Assembly: GCA_902806565.1 (NCBI GenBank)
Contig: CADCXA010000016.1
Span: forward strand, 930,001-994,000
Direction: 5' to 3'
Source: Hypoxylon rubiginosum
Taxonomy: Eukaryota > Ascomycota > Sordariomycetes > Xylariales > Hypoxylaceae
DNA length: 64,000 bases
A model generated the notes under the pieces. That model saw only the letters and a program-made list of their open reading frames with translations, did no database searches and was not told where the DNA came from. Both the position numbers and the translations under genes were made by a program. Below, in pieces: positions 60,960-64,000 of the stretch. Position 1 is the first letter of the stretch; the number at the start of each line of letters is the position of its first letter.

Positions 60960-61965
60960 TCACGCCTTTTCCGTCTCCTCCTGCTCGTCCACGCTGCCCA
61001 CCTTCCTGAACTCATGCGAGGCCGGGTGCCGCTCGAAGCCCTCGGCCGCGGGCCCGCCCTCGCGTCGCCCGCGGGACTCGATCGCGCGGACGCGGTCCGA
61101 CAGGTCCGTGACGTGGGCGTCGCCGCTCTCGGGGCTCAGCTCGTCGAGGGCCCTCTCGAGCCCGAGCAGGTAGTCTCGGTTGAGCCCGCTGGGCCCTTCG
61201 CTGGCGTAGATGTGCTCGGCGAGGGCCTGGGGGTCCTGGGGGCCCGTAAACTGGTCGTTGTCGGGCGTGCCGATGTAGACGAGCGTGCGGATTGTCGGGG
61301 GAGACCGGCCGTCGGCCCGGTGGAAGGGCGCGTGGTGGATCGTGTACCCGTTGATCTCCCGGATGTCGAGGTACGCCTTCACCTCGGCCACCCGGTCCGC
61401 GCGGATCCGGTACGCGGTGCCCCACACCTTATCCGGCGCCGAGTCGTGGGCGTCGGCCAGGGAGGCCCAGAAGGAGCGCTCGATGAGCGTGACGACGCGG
61501 CCGGGCGCCTCGGGGGTGCCTCGGTGGTCTTGGCTGGGTTGCGGCTTTCATGTTAGAGCTGGGACAAGCTATCTTGTGGGAACTTCTAGGGTTTCCCCCT
61601 TTAACATTGCTGCTGGGCTTTTGAATTTACCTTGCCTAAGATACCGTTAGCTAGGCACACATTTCTAGGGTAAGAATAAGAGATGAGGATCTATACCTGC
61701 CAAAACCTCCTAACATAGCCCGTGACCCAGCCCGGAACTCGTTGATCTGATCGGCATCCTTAGTGAGCACCAGTTCACACGTTACATGATGCTCCGCCGC
61801 TGGGTCTCACCGTAATGCGGAGGGGGTTTCCATATCAAGCTTCTGTAATCCTGTGAGTAAGGTTAAACTCGAAAAGAATTATGAGGTAGCATCCGTGAAA
61901 GCCACGCACCCGTAACCGAAGATCCAGAACTCGCCCGTTTCGGATGTGGTTTCGTCGGCTGCCAT
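60960..61965 (-). CDS. ChaC-type glutathione gamma-glutamylcyclotransferase
   Basis: Cytosolic enzyme that splits glutathione into 5-oxoproline and Cys-Gly. Four exons: 61910-61965, 61811-61842, 61697-61746 and 60960-61544, joined to 240 aa; introns are 67, 64 and 152 bp. The start is MAADETTSETGEFWIFGYGS. The G-motif FGYGSLIWKPPPHYDQR is built across two splice sites. RVPGWVTGYVRRFWQ and DHRGTPEAPGRVVTLI are family hallmarks. The probable catalytic Glu is about residue 109 in YLDIREINGY. YIGTPDNDQFTGP and SEGPSGLNRDYLLGLE complete the fold. The junction before exon 4 (ATGAAAG acceptor) is the least certain. Exon 4 is extremely G+C rich, whereas the small 5' exons are not. Confidence 0.92.
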
Positions 61966-62492
61966 GTTTGCTACCTTTTTATCTTTATTTCTTCCTCTTT
62001 CTATGTCTCTTGAACGGATTTTCTGCTTCACGTTGTTGTCCGAGTGATTAGACGTCTATTCTTTCTTCTAGTTTATCGAGTGTGTACCTAGGTAGGTAAG
62101 GTCGAAGAATCGGGGATGGTGGCATCGAATATGAACGGTAGTCGGGATGGCACCATCAATGCCAAGATTTTCGTATTTTGGCGGGTTGTGACAAAGCCGC
62201 CGGCCCTGCCGAGTTTTTGCGGGCAGCGGGTTCCGTTCTAACGGACCTCCATGTAAGCCATACTGTGATGCCATACTGTGATGATACTGTGTGCAGCACT
62301 CCAGTATTGCTATATATCAACATCGATTAGAGCTCATATAGGATTAAGGAGCCAAGTGCTTGATCATTGCATTGCAGATTCTACTGGAACTATTTTAAAT
62401 GATAATTTTACTAAAATACTAAAAAGGGTGCCTATAATCTCCTCATCGTACCTATGTATGTACCGCCATTATAAGCGGCGGCTCACCTAGGT
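61966..62492. other. Intergenic region upstream of ChaC
   Basis: 527 bp with the ChaC promoter and the 3' side of the next ORF. It carries the last TACCTAGGTA copy. No gene seen. Confidence 0.6.
62085..62094. repeat. TACCTAGGTA palindrome, copy 7
   Basis: Exact copy followed by GGTAAGG, 120 bp upstream of the ChaC start. Confidence 0.85.
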
Positions 62493-63143
62493 CTATCTAT
62501 AGTGTCCAGCGCTGTCTCTTTCATCCTCGAGATGAGCCAGTTTCATCAAAACCGCCATCATCGTCTCCCATCCTCTCACCAGCATTTGTAACGGAGTAGT
62601 TGAGACAGTTTTCCTTCCTGCTGATAGAGTAATAAGGGCAAGAATTCCGAAATGGCGTTTCGCCTTTACAAGAACATCCACCCCAACGAAGGTCATGTTC
62701 TGTATCACCTCAACCTCACAATCACATACCGTTCTCCCCTTTTTTTCGGAATAGAAAGTGAGACACCCTTTAGTCAGTACGAGATTACCCTGCTCCTCAT
62801 CGCTCGAGGGGGGGGGGTAATGGGGGCAATTATCCTCCCTATAAAGGGCGAGATAACGACAATACTTCTCTACTCCCTCACAAGCACACGCCATTCTATC
62901 CCATGCATCGGGGTACTTAAAGTGGTGTGTTATATCTGGGTCGGTCTCCCTAGGCTCGCACCAACAAGCCATTCGCTCCCTAGTAACGGAGGGTTTCTTG
63001 CTGTTTGTATCGTTCTCGCCGTCAGCATTCTCGTCACTGTTTTCTTCTCCCTGTACCCAAACATTTCCAGCTATGATACAGCACGCATAGTATGCCTTAT
63101 CATGCCTAACGCCCCTGTCAGGAAAAGTCTGTAAGCTTTGCAA
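62493..63143 (-). CDS. Hypothetical cysteine-rich protein
   Basis: Open frame of 216 codons; not recognised. There is no signal peptide. An acidic Asn/Asp/Glu stretch (GEENSDENADGENDTN) is followed by two related segments, RERMACWCEPRE and WDRMACACEGVE, about 25 residues apart, then a Cys-containing C-terminal half. The repeated R-M-A-C-x-C-E suggests a real protein, possibly metal binding, but that is inference. Introns may have been missed: the first 20 residues look unlike the rest, so the true start may be internal or upstream. Confidence 0.45.
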   Translation of the reverse strand: MQSLQTFPDRGVRHDKAYYACCIIAGNVWVQGEENSDENADGENDTNSKKPSVTRERMACWCEPRETDPDITHHFKYPDAWDRMACACEGVEKYCRYLALYREDNCPHYPPPSSDEEQGNLVLTKGCLTFYSEKKGRTVCDCEVEVIQNMTFVGVDVLVKAKRHFGILALITLSAGRKTVSTTPLQMLVRGWETMMAVLMKLAHLEDERDSAGHYR

Positions 63144-63371
63144 CGCTCCACACCCAGGTTAGTCTGGCAGTCTGGATGATAGAAGCTGATTCTTGGAATT
63201 TCGCTCCATTACAGCTCAGGGATTGGTCTGCTCGGTTGTAGCGGGGGCGGAGAAGGATTGAAAGCTTCAAGTTTTGAGCCTGTGTCACCTTGGACACCCC
63301 TCATTTGTTAGATGGTTCGTGTAACGTGGACGTGGACGGACAAGACACAGAGGAAGCGGGTATGGTACGGG

Positions 63372-63399
63372 ATGCGGCATGCGGCATGCGGCATGCGGC
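63372..63399. repeat. ATGCGGC tandem repeat, four units
   Basis: Four direct copies of a 7-bp unit. Confidence 0.9.
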
Positions 63400-63553
63400 A
63401 TGTACCCCGCGATAGCTCATTTGGAGCATCTGGAGCCTGCCCAGGTGATGGGTCAGACATAGAAGCATGCGCCTCATTTGCATTACACTACAGCCTGCAG
63501 CCTGCAGTTATGGGGGGACTCCGCCATGCCGCTACCCACGTAATAAGTCAAGG

Positions 63554-63581
63554 TAAGCAATAAGCAATAAGCAATAAGCAA
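63554..63581. repeat. TAAGCAA tandem repeat, four units
   Basis: Four direct copies of a second, unrelated 7-bp unit 155 bp downstream of the first array. Confidence 0.9.
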
Positions 63582-64000
63582 TGACCTAGCCGAATCCCCT
63601 AAGAAGATTTTCGCCGTTCGGTGCGAAAAAAGGGACGCCGGGGCTAAGAATAATCGCAGGTATTGATAATGGAGATGAGATGAGATGGGACAGTATGGGA
63701 TAGGATGAGATGAGATCAGACAAGGCTTTGTAAAGTTCTACCCGAGATGACGAACCGGGGAACTGGGATCTGGGATGAAAAGCTGCCTCGTCATCCTCGT
63801 CATCTCAGAGCCTCAACCGGCCAGCTGAACTCGAACCTCCATGGACACATCTATATCAGCCTTCGAGAAAGACTTCAGTTTCGCCTCGCCCTATAATACC
63901 AGCTCTGCCCCCTCTTCGGTCAACTATTTAAGCTAACGCGGTGAACAACGAATTGTCAGTTTGCCCACCTTGAATTTAGGATCATGCAAACGTTTGACGA

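Larger units (their letters stand above)
63144..64000. other. Right end of the window, repeat-rich intergenic DNA
   Basis: No gene supported. It carries two 7-bp tandem arrays (63372-63399 and 63554-63581) and a GAGAT-rich stretch (about 63670-63720). The last bases may belong to the promoter of a gene beyond the window. Confidence 0.55.

Noticed and set aside
60951..61556. 201-codon plus-strand frame
   Set aside because: Antisense shadow of the very G+C-rich ChaC exon 4.
63372..63581. Tandem 7-bp arrays as a CRISPR or telomere repeat
   Set aside because: Units are directly adjacent with no spacers, only four copies each, and neither unit matches the fungal telomere TTAGGG.

Overview
The window is nuclear DNA of a filamentous ascomycete (Pezizomycotina; a sordariomycete is my best guess). 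The protein families are fungal. Most introns are 48-110 bp, with GT..AG ends and branch sites close to CTAAC/CTAAT. One AT-only island has the strand-symmetric C-to-T signature of repeat-induced point mutation (RIP). No operons, CRISPR arrays, rRNAs or tRNAs were seen.

Layout. 1-6550: the N-terminal part of galactokinase (cut by the window edge), a DHA1/QDR-type drug:H+ antiporter gene, and an unknown gene with a duplicated Trp-rich motif, all on the minus strand. 6628-12696: a complete 6059-bp LTR retrotransposon with 152-bp LTRs and a TATTC target duplication. It is destroyed by RIP except for the outer part of each LTR. 13600-26437: a housekeeping block holding acetolactate synthase (ILV2), a TFIIIC Tfc6-like WD40 protein, a PAQR/haemolysin-III membrane protein with a frame problem, TMA7 and the Prp4 spliceosomal kinase. 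26438-36900: a 10-kb stretch without a recognisable gene. 36901-38498: a Ran1/Pat1-like kinase, followed by another 7 kb without a convincing gene. 45763-46374: a small secreted precursor with Kex2 sites and repeated peptides. 49110-64000: an F-box protein, a citrate-lyase-beta-like aldolase, a large disordered three-exon protein, a glycine-rich RRM protein, a ChaC gamma-glutamylcyclotransferase and one cysteine-rich unknown ORF.

Genes act independently rather than as one pathway. Divergent pairs that may share a promoter are ILV2/Tfc6, TMA7/Prp4 and F-box/aldolase. Convergent pairs are Tfc6/PAQR, aldolase/disordered protein and RRM/ChaC. No biosynthetic cluster partner was found beside the Kex2-type precursor.

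The observations most worth a second look are these. (1) In the two retrotransposon LTRs, the switch between clean and RIP-mutated sequence falls in the same 19-bp interval but in reciprocal orientation, as a single crossover would produce. (2) The Kex2-type repeat-peptide precursor. (3) Seven exact copies of the palindrome TACCTAGGTA, all outside coding exons. (4) The one-base frame problem at the first splice junction of the PAQR gene.
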